Translations under genes and position numbers: made by a program
Assembly: GCF_001463905.1 (NCBI RefSeq)
Contig: NZ_BBWR01000013.1
Coordinates: 1-59,692 of the forward strand
Origin: Aureimonas frigidaquae
GTDB taxonomy: Bacteria > Pseudomonadota > Alphaproteobacteria > Rhizobiales > Rhizobiaceae
Direction: 5' to 3'
Length of the DNA: 59,692 bases
In this document: positions 35,462 to 43,840 of the stretch, in pieces
How positions within the stretch are numbered: the stretch's first letter is position 1
Layout: every line of letters starts with the position of its first letter
Notes under the pieces: generated by a model
What the model saw: the letters and a program-made list of their open reading frames with translations, nothing else
Databases searched by the model: none
Told to the model about the DNA's origin: nothing

Positions 35462-36460
35462 TTACTGCGCGACGAGTTCGAAGGAGCGGGCAAGCTCGCG
35501 ATGCAGTTCGATCTGTTCGCCGACGAAGGTCTGGAGCTCTTCGCCGACAATCGGCAGCGGCAGAAGGTTGCGCGACGTCAGGAGTGCGTCGTAGGTCGGC
35601 GCGTTCATCGCGGTCTGGAAGGCGTCGGTCCACCAGGCGTAATCCGCGTCGGAGACGTCCGGCCCGACATAGAAGCCGCGCACGATCGGCCATTCGATAT
35701 CGTAGCCCTGCTCCTTGGCGGTGGCGATATCGGCGAGCTTGCCGCCGAGGCGCTCGTCCGCGTAGACGGCCAGAAGCTTAAGCGGCGCGCCGCCGTCGAT
35801 CGCCGCCTGGCTGTCCCCGACATCGTTCATGCAGGCCTGTACGTGGCCGCCCTGCAGCGCGGTGGCGCAATCGCCGCCACCCTCGAAGGCTACGAAGCGC
35901 ATGGTCTTGTGGTCGATGCCGGCGGCGCGCGCCGTCAGGGCGGCCTTCATCCAGTCCTGGCTGCCGATGGTGCCGCCCGCGCCGAGGATCACCGAAGCCG
36001 GGTCGGCTTTGATCGCCTCCATCATTTCCGAAAGGGACGCCCAGGGCGCGTCCTCGGCAACGACGACGGCGCCGTAATCGGTGCCGACGGAGGCGACCCA
36101 GCGCACGTCCTTGGCCGCATAATCGCCGAACTTGCCCTGGGCGAGGTTCAGGAGCGAGCCGGCCGAGAAGGCGACGATCGTTCCCGGTTCGGCGCGGCGC
36201 TGGCCCACGATGGTGTTGAAGGCGACGGCGCCGATGCCGCCTGGCATGTAGGAAACGCGCAACGGGCTGGCGAGGACGTCGGCGTCCACGAGCGCCTGCT
36301 GCGCCAGCTTGCAGGTGATGTCGAAGCCGCCGCCCGGCTGCGCGGGTGCAATGCATTCGGGATTGGCCGGCTGCGCGGCGACCGGCGCGACGGCCGATCC
36401 CAGAAGTGCAAGGGCGGTTCCCGCGCCGAGCGCGGCACGGTGGATGATCGTCAAGGACAT
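35462..36460 (-). CDS. tctC: TTT transporter substrate-binding protein TctC (second system)
   Basis: 332 aa, signal peptide of about 30 residues ending APVAA. The mature protein begins QPANPECIAPAQPGGGFD, where APAQPGGGFD is the first carboxylate-binding loop typical of citrate-type TctC rather than of general Bug proteins (PFSPGGGTD). SYMPGGIGAVAFNTIV and GAGGTIGSQDWMKAAL are further binding loops. The start ATG at 36460 has GGGAG upstream. It lies downstream of the TctE kinase gene in the same direction with its own 77-base promoter gap. Confidence 0.9.
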   Translation of the reverse strand: MSLTIIHRAALGAGTALALLGSAVAPVAAQPANPECIAPAQPGGGFDITCKLAQQALVDADVLASPLRVSYMPGGIGAVAFNTIVGQRRAEPGTIVAFSAGSLLNLAQGKFGDYAAKDVRWVASVGTDYGAVVVAEDAPWASLSEMMEAIKADPASVILGAGGTIGSQDWMKAALTARAAGIDHKTMRFVAFEGGGDCATALQGGHVQACMNDVGDSQAAIDGGAPLKLLAVYADERLGGKLADIATAKEQGYDIEWPIVRGFYVGPDVSDADYAWWTDAFQTAMNAPTYDALLTSRNLLPLPIVGEELQTFVGEQIELHRELARSFELVAQ

Positions 36461-36476
36461 CGGTGCTTCTCCCACT

Positions 36477-36500
36477 AGAGCTATCGAGCCTCCCAGCTCT
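36477..36500. promoter_or_regulatory. Small inverted repeat in the tctE-tctC gap
   Basis: AGAGCT-N12-AGCTCT within the only sizeable gap between the two-component genes and the transporter genes, 17-40 bases before the tctC start. It may be part of a TctD-binding region or of a weak attenuator. No consensus is known to me for this regulator in this lineage, so the function is a guess. Confidence 0.3.
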
Positions 36501-36537
36501 CACCCAGCCTTACGAAATCGAAGCTTTCATTCGCCTT

Positions 36538-37980
36538 TCATCGCGCGAAGGCCGGGATGGGCAGGTCGATCGTTGCCGCGGCGCCCGTCGGCTCCCGGTT
36601 GGCAAGGCGAAGGGAGCCGCCATGCGCCCGGGCGATCGCCTCTGCGATGGCAAGGCCGAGGCCCGAGCCGCCCGATGGCGAAGGGCCCCCAGGCTCGTGA
36701 AACCGCTCCCGGGGCAGGGCGATGTCCGCAACCTGAAAGCCCGGACCCTCGTCCAGGACCGTGAGCGCAATGCTGCGCGCGTCCGCAGCCGGCTCGGCCC
36801 TCAGGATCACGCGGCCGCCCGGCAGTGAGTGCCGGATCGCATTGTCGACGAGGTTGCTCAGTGCCTCGAAGAGAAGATCGCGCTGGCCCGGCATCGGGCG
36901 GTCCGGCCCCGCCATCTCCACCTCGATCGCGATGCGCCTTTGGCGGGCGCGCGAAAGGTGAAGCCGTGCGACGTCCGTCAGCAATGCTTCCGGAGAGGGC
37001 ACGCCATCGGGCTGGTTCGTCAGCAGCCTTGCGTTCTTGGCGCGCGCCAGCGCCAGGAGCTGCGTCATCGTGCGGCCGGCCCGCTCGACCACCGTGCGCA
37101 TGGACAGGAGCGCCTCGGTTCTGGCCTCCGGCGCCGTTTCGGCCAGGGCGTAATCGATCTGCGCCCGCAGGACGGCGATGGGCGTCTTCAATTGGTGCGA
37201 TGCATCGTCGATGAAGCGCCGCTGCGCCTCGCCCTGCTCGCGATAGCGGTCGATAAGGCCGTTCAGCGCCGCGACCAGGGGCACGACCTCGCTTGGAAGG
37301 CGCGCCGGCGGCACCAGCCGGGTGCGATCCTGCGGATCCCGTCGCTCGAGCCGCTCCTGCAGGCTTGCCAGCGGACGGATGGCGACATGCGCCCCGAGGG
37401 CCAGGAACAGGATCGAGGCGAAGACGACGGCGGCGTCCCGCCACAGCGCACGGCGGAAGATTTCGTCGCGGAAAGCCTGTCGCGAGCCGGTCGTCTCGGC
37501 CACTTCGATAATGATGTTCTGGGCGGTCGGCGCGCCATAGAGCGGCGTTTGGAGCGGCCGCTTAAAGACGCCGATCCGCACCTCCCGTCCCAGATATCGG
37601 GCATCGGAAAAGACGTAGCTTCCCGGCGAGATGTCGTCCGGTGGTGGCGGAAGGAGCGCGTCGCCGATCTGTACGAGGTTGTCGTCCGTCGAGACGCGGA
37701 AAAAGACTTCGCCGTCGGCGGTCGTCTGGAAGCTTTCGAAGAGCGGATAGGGAAGCTCCACGCCGACTCCGCCGCTTTCGGTCGAGATGTTCAGATCGAT
37801 TGCGCGGATCGCACCCGCCAGCGACCGGTCGTAGGCGCTGTCCGAAAGCTCCTTCATGTTCAGCATGGTCAGCCAGAGGCCGGCTCCCAGCAGAAAGGCG
37901 ATGGCCGGTATGGTCCAGCTGGCGAGCTTCTGCCACAGCGGGCGGGGCCGCCGCAGGACGCCGGGATCAGCGCCCTGCAT
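36538..37980 (-). CDS. tctE: Sensor histidine kinase TctE-like
   Basis: 480 aa inner-membrane kinase. There is a first membrane helix at about 20-40, a periplasmic sensor of about 140 residues (2CSK_N-like, with the LGREVRIGVFKRPL stretch), and a second helix near 180-200. The dimerisation H-box is FIDDASHQLKTPIAVLRAQ, the N-box NLVDNAIRHSLPGG, and the G-boxes DEGPGF and GGSGLGLAIAEAIA. It senses extracellular tri- or dicarboxylate and phosphorylates TctD. Its start overlaps the tctD reading frame by 14 bases. It lies directly upstream of tctCBA, whose transcription it presumably controls. Confidence 0.9.
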   Translation of the reverse strand: MQGADPGVLRRPRPLWQKLASWTIPAIAFLLGAGLWLTMLNMKELSDSAYDRSLAGAIRAIDLNISTESGGVGVELPYPLFESFQTTADGEVFFRVSTDDNLVQIGDALLPPPPDDISPGSYVFSDARYLGREVRIGVFKRPLQTPLYGAPTAQNIIIEVAETTGSRQAFRDEIFRRALWRDAAVVFASILFLALGAHVAIRPLASLQERLERRDPQDRTRLVPPARLPSEVVPLVAALNGLIDRYREQGEAQRRFIDDASHQLKTPIAVLRAQIDYALAETAPEARTEALLSMRTVVERAGRTMTQLLALARAKNARLLTNQPDGVPSPEALLTDVARLHLSRARQRRIAIEVEMAGPDRPMPGQRDLLFEALSNLVDNAIRHSLPGGRVILRAEPAADARSIALTVLDEGPGFQVADIALPRERFHEPGGPSPSGGSGLGLAIAEAIARAHGGSLRLANREPTGAAATIDLPIPAFAR

Positions 37981-38653
37981 CCTGCGCCTCCAGAAGATAG
38001 CCGAGGCCTCGCAGGGTCACGATGTGGACGCCGGTCTCCGCCAGCTTGCGCCGCAGACGATGAACGATGACTTCGATCGCCTCGAGCGACAGGTCGGCGT
38101 CGGAGGCGACAAGATGATCCAGGAGATCCTGCTTTGCGACGGGTTCGCCGAGGCGGCGCACGAGAACGCGCAGCACGGCATGCTCGCGCGGTGTCAGTGC
38201 CAAGGGATGGTCCCCGACGGTGAAACGCTGGGCCCGCTCGTCGAAGGTGAGGGGACCGCAGGTGAAAAGGCCATTGGCGCGGCCGCGGCTGCGACGCACG
38301 AGCGCCACCAGCCGCGCCTCCAGCTCCTCGATCGCGAACGGCTTGCCGAGAAAGTCGTCGGCGCCGTCCCGGAGCAGACTGACCCGGTCGGCAAGACCGT
38401 CTCGGGCAGTCACGACGATCACCGGCGTCGGATCATCGGCCGATCTGCGCGCCCGCAACACGGCCTCGCCGCCGAGCGAGGGAAGCCCCAGATCGAGCAC
38501 CACCGCATCGAAGGTGTCGATGCCCAGCCGACGCTTGGCCATATGGCCGTCCTCCTCCCATTCGACGAAGAAGCCGAGCTGTTCCAGGCTCTTCTTGAGC
38601 CATCGGGCGAGGTCGGGATCGTCTTCGACCAGAAGAATACGGTGACCGGGCAT
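37967..38653 (-). CDS. tctD: Response regulator TctD-like (OmpR/PhoB family)
   Basis: 228 aa. Receiver domain (1-115) with phosphoacceptor D54 in VVLDLGLPSLGG, acidic pocket EDD at 10-12 and the Lys in GKPFAIEEL. C-terminal winged helix (about 130-222) with LTPREHAVLRVLVRRLG and VIVHRLRRKLAETG. It activates tricarboxylate uptake genes when phosphorylated by TctE. First gene of the six-gene minus-strand tctDE-tctCBA-prpB run. Confidence 0.92.
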   Translation of the reverse strand: MPGHRILLVEDDPDLARWLKKSLEQLGFFVEWEEDGHMAKRRLGIDTFDAVVLDLGLPSLGGEAVLRARRSADDPTPVIVVTARDGLADRVSLLRDGADDFLGKPFAIEELEARLVALVRRSRGRANGLFTCGPLTFDERAQRFTVGDHPLALTPREHAVLRVLVRRLGEPVAKQDLLDHLVASDADLSLEAIEVIVHRLRRKLAETGVHIVTLRGLGYLLEAQDAGR

Positions 38654-38913
38654 GATCGGATCGGTCCCTTCCGAGGGTGGGTGAACGTTGGCCGGCCGGC
38701 CTGGAACGGCCGTGAATGTGTTCCGGGTCGCAAACCTGCCAGCATGAACCTAACGCCGTGATGCATGGGACGCCACGCGTTCCATGGCGGCGGGGTCAGT
38801 CGCCGTCGGTCGCAAAGACGGTGCTGCGACGGTATGACAGGACCGGCGGGGCGCGTGCAGTGCACCAAAGATGACCGGGAAACTGACCAGATTCGCCCTT
38901 GTCGGGGCGAACC

Positions 38914-38943
38914 TAATCGTTTATGCAGTTGCATAATCGTTTA
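38914..38943. promoter_or_regulatory. LacI-type operator: two TAATCGTTTA repeats enclosing a palindrome
   Basis: TAATCGTTTA occurs twice in direct orientation at 38914-38923 and 38934-38943, exactly 20 bases apart, and the DNA between them forms a palindrome TTATGCA-GT-TGCATAA (38921-38936). It lies 43-72 bases before the LacI-type regulator start, so autoregulation is likely. The same core in reverse (CATAAACGATT) recurs in front of the transporter gene at 40076. Confidence 0.6.
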
Positions 38944-38985
38944 GGGCGCTTTGGGAAGCGTCGGTGCGGAAGGGGAGGTCTGCGC

Positions 38986-40035
38986 ATGAAGAAATCGACG
39001 ATGCGCGACATCAGCAACGCCACCGGCCTGTCTATGTTCACCGTCTCGCGTGCCCTCAGCGGCGCCGACGGCGTGTCGGACGAGAGCCGCATGCAGGTGC
39101 GACGGGTTGCCGATGAGCTCGGATACATCCCGAACCGGGCGGCGCAGGATCTGCGCAAGACGAGCCGCGACTCCGTGACCGTCATTACGGCCAGCACATC
39201 CAACAGCTACTATCTCGACCTCATGGCCGGCATTCAGAAGGCTCTGAGGCCTGCCGACTGGACGGTCGTCATGGCCGATGTCGCGGTGGAGGGGGTCTAC
39301 GACGCCAACCTAGAGGCGCGCACGATCCGTCGCCTGATCGAGACGCGAACGGCCGGTGTCATCTCGACCCTGACGCTGAAGCCGGAAAGCGTGTCCCTGC
39401 TGTCGCGCTGGGACATTCCCATCGTCTTCGTCGATTCCGCCCCGCCGGAGGGGAAGGTCGCCTTTCCGAGCGTGACCACCGACAATTACGAAGCCAGCCG
39501 CGAGGTAGGGCGCCACCTGGCCGGCCATCACTATGCGGACTGGCTGTTTCTGGCCTATCCCACGCGCTGGTCGACACGCTTCGAGCGCGAGCGCGGCATC
39601 CGGGAGGCGGCCGACGCCCATGGCGTGCGCCTCGAGATCCTGGAAAGCGGCAACGATCCCGAATCCGCCTATGCCGTCATGGCCGAGCGCCTTGCAACGC
39701 GCCGTCCGCTGCCGCGCGCGCTGATCGCCGGCAACAACCCGCTGCTGCTCGGGGCGCTGCGGCTTCTGCGCGAGAAAGGGCTGCGCGTTCCGCACGACGT
39801 CGCGGTGGTCGCCTTCGACGAATTCGCCTGGTCCGGCCTGATCGATCCGCCGCTGACCGTTCTGAACGAGCGAAGCGAGGAGATCGGCCATCGCGCGGCA
39901 TCGATGCTGGCGCGGATCATCGAAGCGCAGAGCGAGGCGGAGAAGCGCGGACTGCCGGCGCCCCCGGTCTACCGGGACGAGGACGTCCAGCGGGTCGAGC
40001 CGCAGCTCGTGATCCGCAAGTCCTGCGGCTGCTGA
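38986..40035 (+). CDS. LacI-family transcriptional regulator
   Basis: 349 aa. N-terminal helix-turn-helix (TMRDISNATGLSMFTVSRAL, about 6-25) with the hinge helix region RVADELGYIPNRAAQDLR. It is followed by a periplasmic-binding-protein-like effector domain with the conserved VAVVAFDEFAWSGLIDPPLT piece (about 285-304). The C-terminus ends in KSCGC, an often-seen LacI tail. The start is ATG at 38986 behind AGGGGAGGT; an earlier in-frame ATG at 38923 lies inside the operator and is unlikely. Controls the sugar ABC operon that starts 158 bases downstream. Confidence 0.9.
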   Translation: MKKSTMRDISNATGLSMFTVSRALSGADGVSDESRMQVRRVADELGYIPNRAAQDLRKTSRDSVTVITASTSNSYYLDLMAGIQKALRPADWTVVMADVAVEGVYDANLEARTIRRLIETRTAGVISTLTLKPESVSLLSRWDIPIVFVDSAPPEGKVAFPSVTTDNYEASREVGRHLAGHHYADWLFLAYPTRWSTRFERERGIREAADAHGVRLEILESGNDPESAYAVMAERLATRRPLPRALIAGNNPLLLGALRLLREKGLRVPHDVAVVAFDEFAWSGLIDPPLTVLNERSEEIGHRAASMLARIIEAQSEAEKRGLPAPPVYRDEDVQRVEPQLVIRKSCGC

Positions 40036-40075
40036 GGCGGGGAAGGCGGCCACACCGTCGTTCCGCGCACGGTGA

Positions 40076-40106
40076 CATAAACGATTTGGATGCCGCGGAG
40101 CGGCAT
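40076..40106. promoter_or_regulatory. Second LacI-type operator element plus inverted repeat before the transporter operon
   Basis: CATAAACGATT at 40076-40086 is the reverse complement of the AATCGTTTATG found at the regulator's own operator. Immediately after it, ATGCCGC-GGA-GCGGCAT (40090-40106) is a perfect 7-bp inverted repeat with a 3-base spacer. The pair lies 87-117 bases before the binding-protein start and is the likely control point of the operon; the hairpin could alternatively end the regulator message, but no T-run follows. Confidence 0.5.
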
Positions 40107-40192
40107 TCGAACACAGGCGGCGGGCCAGCCTCGCAGCCGTTCGGAGGATACGTCGGCGCTGACCGTCGGCGGCAACGGGAGGAGGTTCCCCA

Positions 40193-41125
40193 ATGAAGAT
40201 TCATGCCATTCTCGCATCCACCATCGCCCTGGCTGCGCTGGCCATGCCTGCCGCGGCGCAGACCGCCGCTCCGAAAAAGATCGAGTCGATTGGCCTGTTG
40301 GTGCAGGACATGTCGAACCCGTTCTTCTCGGCGATGGACAAGGGCGCCCAGAAGGCCGCGGCCGAGATCGGCGCTAGCGTGAACACGCAGGACGCGCAGC
40401 TCGATCTCGCCAACCAGAACAATCAGATCGACACGTTCATCCAGCAGGGCGTCAACCTGATCGTGGTGTCCGCAGTCAACGAGGTGGGCCTGGAGCCGGC
40501 CATCGAGCGCGCCAAGGAGGCCGGCATCATCGTGATCGCCGTCGATACGCCGGCCAAAGGCGCCGAGGCCGTGGTCATGACCAATGCGGTCCAGGCCGGT
40601 GAGCGCTCCTGCGAGTACCTCTTCACGCAGATGGGCGGCAAGGGCGAGGTCCTGCTCGTCGACGGCACGCCGATCCAGACCATCATCGACCGTATCCAGG
40701 GCTGCCGGAACGTTGCGGCCAAGTTCCCGGACATCAAGATCGTCGGTCAGCAGGCCTCCAAGAACGACCGCGCCTCCGGCCTTGCCGTCACCACGGACAT
40801 GCTGACGGCCAACCCGGACGTGACGGGCATCTTCGGCATGAACGATCCCTCCGCGCTCGGCGCGGTGCTGGCGGTCGAGCAGGCCGGCAAGAGCGGGCAG
40901 ATCAAGGTCACGGGCGTCGACGGCAGCCCCGAGGCGGTGGCCGAGCTGAAGCGCGAGGGCTCCCCCTTCATCGGTACGGCGACGCAGAACCCCGGCGGCA
41001 TGGTTCAGGAGGCGATCCGCATTGCCCAGGAAATGGCGGCCGGCAATGCTCCGGCCGAGCGTACGGTGCTGATCGAAAGCGTTCTCGTCACCCGGGACAA
41101 TGTCGGCGAATATGCCGGCTGGTAA
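40193..41125 (+). CDS. Sugar ABC transporter periplasmic binding protein (RbsB-like)
   Basis: 310 aa with a 23-residue signal peptide ending AAAQ. Peripla_BP_4 family: IGLLVQDMSNPFFSAMDKGA, QIDTFIQQGVNLIVVSAVNE, the hinge-side VDGTPIQTIIDRIQGC and FGMNDPSALGAVLAVEQAG are RbsB-type landmarks, and VTGVDGSPEAV is the second-lobe sugar contact. It probably binds a monosaccharide or polyol, but which one is unknown. The start has a strong GGGAGGAGG site. A stable hairpin follows the gene. Confidence 0.9.
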   Translation: MKIHAILASTIALAALAMPAAAQTAAPKKIESIGLLVQDMSNPFFSAMDKGAQKAAAEIGASVNTQDAQLDLANQNNQIDTFIQQGVNLIVVSAVNEVGLEPAIERAKEAGIIVIAVDTPAKGAEAVVMTNAVQAGERSCEYLFTQMGGKGEVLLVDGTPIQTIIDRIQGCRNVAAKFPDIKIVGQQASKNDRASGLAVTTDMLTANPDVTGIFGMNDPSALGAVLAVEQAGKSGQIKVTGVDGSPEAVAELKREGSPFIGTATQNPGGMVQEAIRIAQEMAAGNAPAERTVLIESVLVTRDNVGEYAGW

Positions 41126-41155
41126 GCCGCAACGCCCGTTCGACTGAACCCTTGA

Positions 41156-41189
41156 GACGGGGGAGGCGGCACACCCGCTTCCCCGCGTC
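41156..41189 (+). promoter_or_regulatory. Stem-loop between the binding-protein and ATPase genes
   Basis: GACGGGGGAGGCGG pairs with CCGCTTCCCCGCGTC around a CACAC loop, with one G-T wobble and one bulged C. No T-run. Probable 3' stabiliser of the binding-protein message. Confidence 0.6.
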
Positions 41190-41212
41190 CCTTCCAAAAG
41201 GCAGGCACAGCC

Positions 41213-42745
41213 ATGAGCAGCATGACGGCGCCCCTCCTGCAGCTCGAGGGCGTAAGCAAGCGCTACGGCGCCACGCTGGCGCTGAACGACGTGCATCTGG
41301 ACCTGCGCGCCGGCGAGGTCCACGCCCTGATGGGCGAGAACGGCGCCGGCAAATCGACCCTGATGAAGATCCTGGCCGGCAACGTAGAGCGTGACAGCGG
41401 CCGGATCCTGGTGGATGGCCGAGAGGTCGATATACGCTCCCCGCGCGATGCGCGGGCCCACGGGATCGCGATCATCCATCAGGAGCTCAACACCGTTCCG
41501 GCCATGACGGTGGCCGAAAACCTGTCGCTCGGCGCCGAACCGCGAACCCGGCTGGGCACGCTCGACCGCGCCCGCGTCCTGGCCGATGCGCGCGAGAAGC
41601 TGGCCCGTATCGGCGCGGCGATCGATCCGCGCCGTCCGCTCGGCTCCTTGAGCATCGGCATGCAGCAGATGGTGGAAATCGCACGCGCCGTCGCCGAAAA
41701 CGCCCGGATCCTCGTCCTCGACGAGCCGACGGCGGCGCTGTCACGCGCCGAGGCCCAGGCGCTCTACGCGCTGATCGGGCAGATGCGCGCTGCCGGCGTC
41801 GGCATGGTCTATATTTCTCACCGGATGGAGGAGGTCTGGCAACTCGCCGACCGCGTGACGGTGTTCCGCGACGGCACCCATGTCGGCACCGGGACGATGC
41901 AGGAGCTGGCGCCCGGCGATGTGGTGCGCATGATGGTGGGCCGGCCGGTCGCCGATCTCTACCGGCATGATCCCCGCAGCCCCGGCAAGCCGGTCCTCGA
42001 CGTGGAGAACCTGTCCGGGGAGGGTGTCGGCCCGGTAAGCTTCCGCGTCCATGCGGGCGAGGTCGTGTGCATGGCCGGCCTCATCGGATCGGGGCGCACG
42101 GAAGTGGCGCGCCTTCTGTTCGGTGCGGACCCGCGCAGCGGCGGCGACGTGCGCGTCTCTGCCCGGCCGAGCCGCCCGGCCGATCCGAACGCGGCCATCG
42201 CCGACGGCTTCGGATTCGTGCCAGAGGATCGCAAGGCGCAAGGGCTCTTCCTCGACCATTCCGTGGAGGCGAACATCGCCATCTCCACACTGCCCCGTTT
42301 TGCGCCGGGCGGTGTCGTGCGGGCCGGCACGGTCCGGGAGGCCGTCTTGAGCGAGATGCGGCGCTTGCGCCTGCGCCTCAACGCGCTCGGCCTGCCGGTG
42401 CGGGCACTGTCGGGCGGCAACCAGCAGAAGGCCGCGCTGGCGCGTTGGCTGCTGCGCGATTCCGCCATCCTGATCCTCGATGAGCCGACGCGCGGCGTCG
42501 ATATCGGCGCCAAGCGCGAGATCTACGAAGTCATCGACGGGCTCGCCCGGGCCGGCAAGGCCGTTCTCGTCATCTCCTCCGACCTGCCCGAAGCCATCGG
42601 CATCAGCGACCGCCTTCTCGTAATGCGGGGCGGGCGGATCGTCCGGGACCTGCGTTCCGCCGACACCACCGAGGAAGAGGTCATGCTGTACGCCACGGGA
42701 GCGGCGCCGCACGCCGAACCAGCCATTCAAGGAGCAACGCCGTGA
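41213..42745 (+). CDS. Sugar ABC transporter ATP-binding protein (RbsA-like, two nucleotide-binding domains)
   Basis: 510 aa. The first ABC domain (about 5-245) has Walker A GENGAGKST, signature LSIGMQQMVEIARAVAEN and Walker B ILVLDEPTAALS. The second (about 260-500) has the degenerate Walker A GLIGSGRTEVARLLFG, signature LSGGNQQKAALARWLL and ILILDEPTRGVDIG, the classic RbsA/MglA asymmetry. It drives monosaccharide import with the permease encoded next, to which it is coupled by a GTGA overlap. Confidence 0.93.
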   Translation: MSSMTAPLLQLEGVSKRYGATLALNDVHLDLRAGEVHALMGENGAGKSTLMKILAGNVERDSGRILVDGREVDIRSPRDARAHGIAIIHQELNTVPAMTVAENLSLGAEPRTRLGTLDRARVLADAREKLARIGAAIDPRRPLGSLSIGMQQMVEIARAVAENARILVLDEPTAALSRAEAQALYALIGQMRAAGVGMVYISHRMEEVWQLADRVTVFRDGTHVGTGTMQELAPGDVVRMMVGRPVADLYRHDPRSPGKPVLDVENLSGEGVGPVSFRVHAGEVVCMAGLIGSGRTEVARLLFGADPRSGGDVRVSARPSRPADPNAAIADGFGFVPEDRKAQGLFLDHSVEANIAISTLPRFAPGGVVRAGTVREAVLSEMRRLRLRLNALGLPVRALSGGNQQKAALARWLLRDSAILILDEPTRGVDIGAKREIYEVIDGLARAGKAVLVISSDLPEAIGISDRLLVMRGGRIVRDLRSADTTEEEVMLYATGAAPHAEPAIQGATP

Positions 42746-43761
42746 TCGCCCCCAACACCCCGGAGCCGGGTCCGGCCACCGAAGCCCTCGCCGCGGAGCC
42801 CTTCGACTTCGCCAAATGGTGGGACCGCGTCGGGATTCTGGTCGTGCTCGTCGCCCTTGTCGTGCTGATGGCCGCCATTGCGCCGAACTTCGCGCGGGTC
42901 GACAACCTCCTCAACATCGCCCGCTCCATCTCGGTCAACGCGATACTCGCCGCGGGCCTTACCTTCGTTATCCTGACGGGCGGCATCGACCTGTCGGTCG
43001 GCTCCATCGTCGCCGTGTCCGGCGTCGTCTCCGTGCTCGCCGCGATGGCCGGCCTGCCGGCGCCCGCGGCGATCGCCGCCGGCATGGCGGCGGGCGGTCT
43101 CTGCGGCCTGATCAACGGCGCGCTGACGGCCTATCTGGGCCTGGCGCCCTTCATCGTCACGCTCGGCACGATGACCTTCCTGCGGGGGCTGTCCTACACG
43201 ATGACGGCCGGCCAGCCGATCGTTGCGAGCGACCTGAGCTTCCGGGATCTCGGCAACGGCTATCTCCTCGGCCTGCCGGTCCCGGTGATCGTCATGGGCC
43301 TCGTCTTCGTCGTGGCCTGGTTCCTTCTGGAGCGCACGCTCTATGGACGGCACGTCTATGCCGTCGGCGGCAATCCGGAGGCGGCGCGGCTCGCGGGCGT
43401 GCGGGTGAACCGGATCGTCACATCGGTCTATGTGCTGGCCGGAATTGCGGCGGGCCTGGCCGGCGTGATCCTTGCCGCCCGCCTCATCTCGGCCCAGCCG
43501 ACGGCCGGCACGGGCTACGAGCTCGACGCGATCGCCGCCGTGGTCCTGGGCGGGACGAGCCTTGCCGGCGGGCGCGGTCGCATCGTCGGCACGCTGATCG
43601 GTGCCGTGATCCTGGGTGTCCTGTCGACCGGCCTCATCCTGATGAACGTGCCCTTCTTCACCCAGCTCCTCATCAAGGGCGTGGTGATCATCCTGGCGGT
43701 CGCGATCGACAGCCTGAAGCAACGCTCCTTCCGCTTCGGCCGCCGCCCCGGCAAGGCCTGA
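42742..43761 (+). CDS. Sugar ABC transporter permease (RbsC-like)
   Basis: 339 aa, eight to ten membrane helices. The BPD_transp_2 signature of the Rbs class is evident: LTGGIDLSVGSIVAVSGVVS (about 77-96), GLCGLINGALTAYLGLAPFIVTLGTM (central part) and GTGYELDAIAAVVLGGTSLAGGRG (end part). GTG start overlapping the ATPase stop. Forms a homodimeric channel with the RbsA-like ATPase. Confidence 0.92.
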   Translation: MIAPNTPEPGPATEALAAEPFDFAKWWDRVGILVVLVALVVLMAAIAPNFARVDNLLNIARSISVNAILAAGLTFVILTGGIDLSVGSIVAVSGVVSVLAAMAGLPAPAAIAAGMAAGGLCGLINGALTAYLGLAPFIVTLGTMTFLRGLSYTMTAGQPIVASDLSFRDLGNGYLLGLPVPVIVMGLVFVVAWFLLERTLYGRHVYAVGGNPEAARLAGVRVNRIVTSVYVLAGIAAGLAGVILAARLISAQPTAGTGYELDAIAAVVLGGTSLAGGRGRIVGTLIGAVILGVLSTGLILMNVPFFTQLLIKGVVIILAVAIDSLKQRSFRFGRRPGKA

Positions 43762-43840
43762 GACGTCGCCCCTGCCGCATGCGCTTCGTGCGGGCCTGGC
43801 CGGCCCGCGCCTTCCGACCCCTTATCCCTTGCGAGCCGAC

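Noticed and set aside
35008-35550. N-terminal extension of the second tctA to a 700-residue product
   Set aside because: The extension lies out of frame over tctB and lacks membrane character; TctA homology starts at 35007.
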